From Tolypothrix campylonemoides VB511288 (lineage in GTDB: Bacteria; Cyanobacteriota; Cyanobacteriia; Cyanobacteriales; Nostocaceae): 32,288 bases of DNA. The first letter of the stretch is position 1. Each line of letters opens with the position of its first letter. Where the stretch lies: contig JXCB02000044.1 of NCBI GenBank assembly GCA_000828075.3, positions 38,994 through 71,281 on the forward strand. Reading direction: 5' to 3'. The notes below the pieces were generated by a model, which had not been told where the DNA came from, did no database searches, and saw nothing but the letters and a program-made list of their open reading frames with translations. Position numbers and translations under genes: made by a program. This document shows positions 32,242-32,288 of the stretch, in pieces.

Positions 32242-32288
32242 ATGGAAACTCGCCCCAGCACTGATTTACCACCCGTCGCTACAGAATA
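32242..32288 (+). CDS. Start of a gene running off the right edge
   Basis: ATG at 32242, preceded by a good ribosome-binding site (ACGAGGAAAAAAA), then METRPSTDLPPVATE. Only 15 codons are visible, so the product cannot be assigned. The spacing, ribosome-binding site and absence of stop support a true start. Confidence 0.55.
   Translation, partial: METRPSTDLPPVATE

Noticed and set aside
1-32288. tRNA and rRNA genes
   Set aside because: No T-loop GGTTCRAATCC-type motif with a matching acceptor stem and no rRNA signature was found by reading; a covariance-model scan would settle it.

Overview
The window comes from a cyanobacterium, most likely a filamentous heterocyst-forming (Nostocales-type) species. 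Evidence: many HIP1 octamers (GCGATCGC) in and between genes, heptanucleotide short tandem repeats, dispersed palindromic repeats, MITE-like elements, cyanobacterial-style Ser/Thr kinases fused to TPRs, a pentapeptide-repeat protein and a cyanobacterial-type IS607 element. The species cannot be named from sequence alone. No rRNA, convincing tRNA or CRISPR array was seen.

Layout. 1-302: C-terminal end of a DDE transposase cut by the window edge. 350-3707: a small lipoprotein, then a hopanoid side-chain locus (hpnH and hpnA on the minus strand, hpnG-like phosphorylase divergent from hpnA). 3784-4227: a DUF1902 antitoxin/HicA toxin pair. 4518-6128: an MFS exporter fused to an ABM-type domain. 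6141-7054: a probable aspartoacylase remnant, a MITE, and a secreted protein whose stop codon is the MITE's target-site duplication. 7055-8492: gene-free. 8493-12786: the RNA-repair pair Hen1 and Pnkp; Pnkp carries an in-frame 12-bp minisatellite inside its phosphatase domain. 12951-15983: a DUF1624 membrane protein and an exported 3D/MltA-like protein. 16153-17938: an IS607-family element (tnpA serine recombinase plus intact-looking tnpB). 18479-20983: a DUF937 protein with a C-terminal EF-hand, flanked by inverted MITE copies, and a membrane-anchored GTPase with a DUF697-like tail. 21713-25694: two convergent Ser/Thr kinases, each with a substituted catalytic loop. 25830-27408: a rhomboid homologue lacking its catalytic Ser and His, and a pentapeptide-repeat protein. 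27409-27987: a MITE with a second MITE nested in it, then a terminator. 27988-31128: a 1046-residue membrane protein with seven tandem helical repeats. The right edge holds a repeat cluster and the first codons of another gene.

Functional links. Three groups make biochemical sense: HpnH/HpnG/HpnA (adenosylhopane formation and processing), Hen1/Pnkp (RNA end healing, sealing and 2'-O-methyl marking) and the toxin/antitoxin pair. The rest looks like an accessory assortment shaped by small mobile elements. The most distinctive observations are two unrelated MITE families that both duplicate a 3-bp TWA target, a nested third MITE with an 11-bp duplication whose removal restores the host's normal length, the Pnkp minisatellite, the rhomboid pseudoprotease and the large repeat protein. 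I did not find a multi-gene system that I can defend as wholly new.
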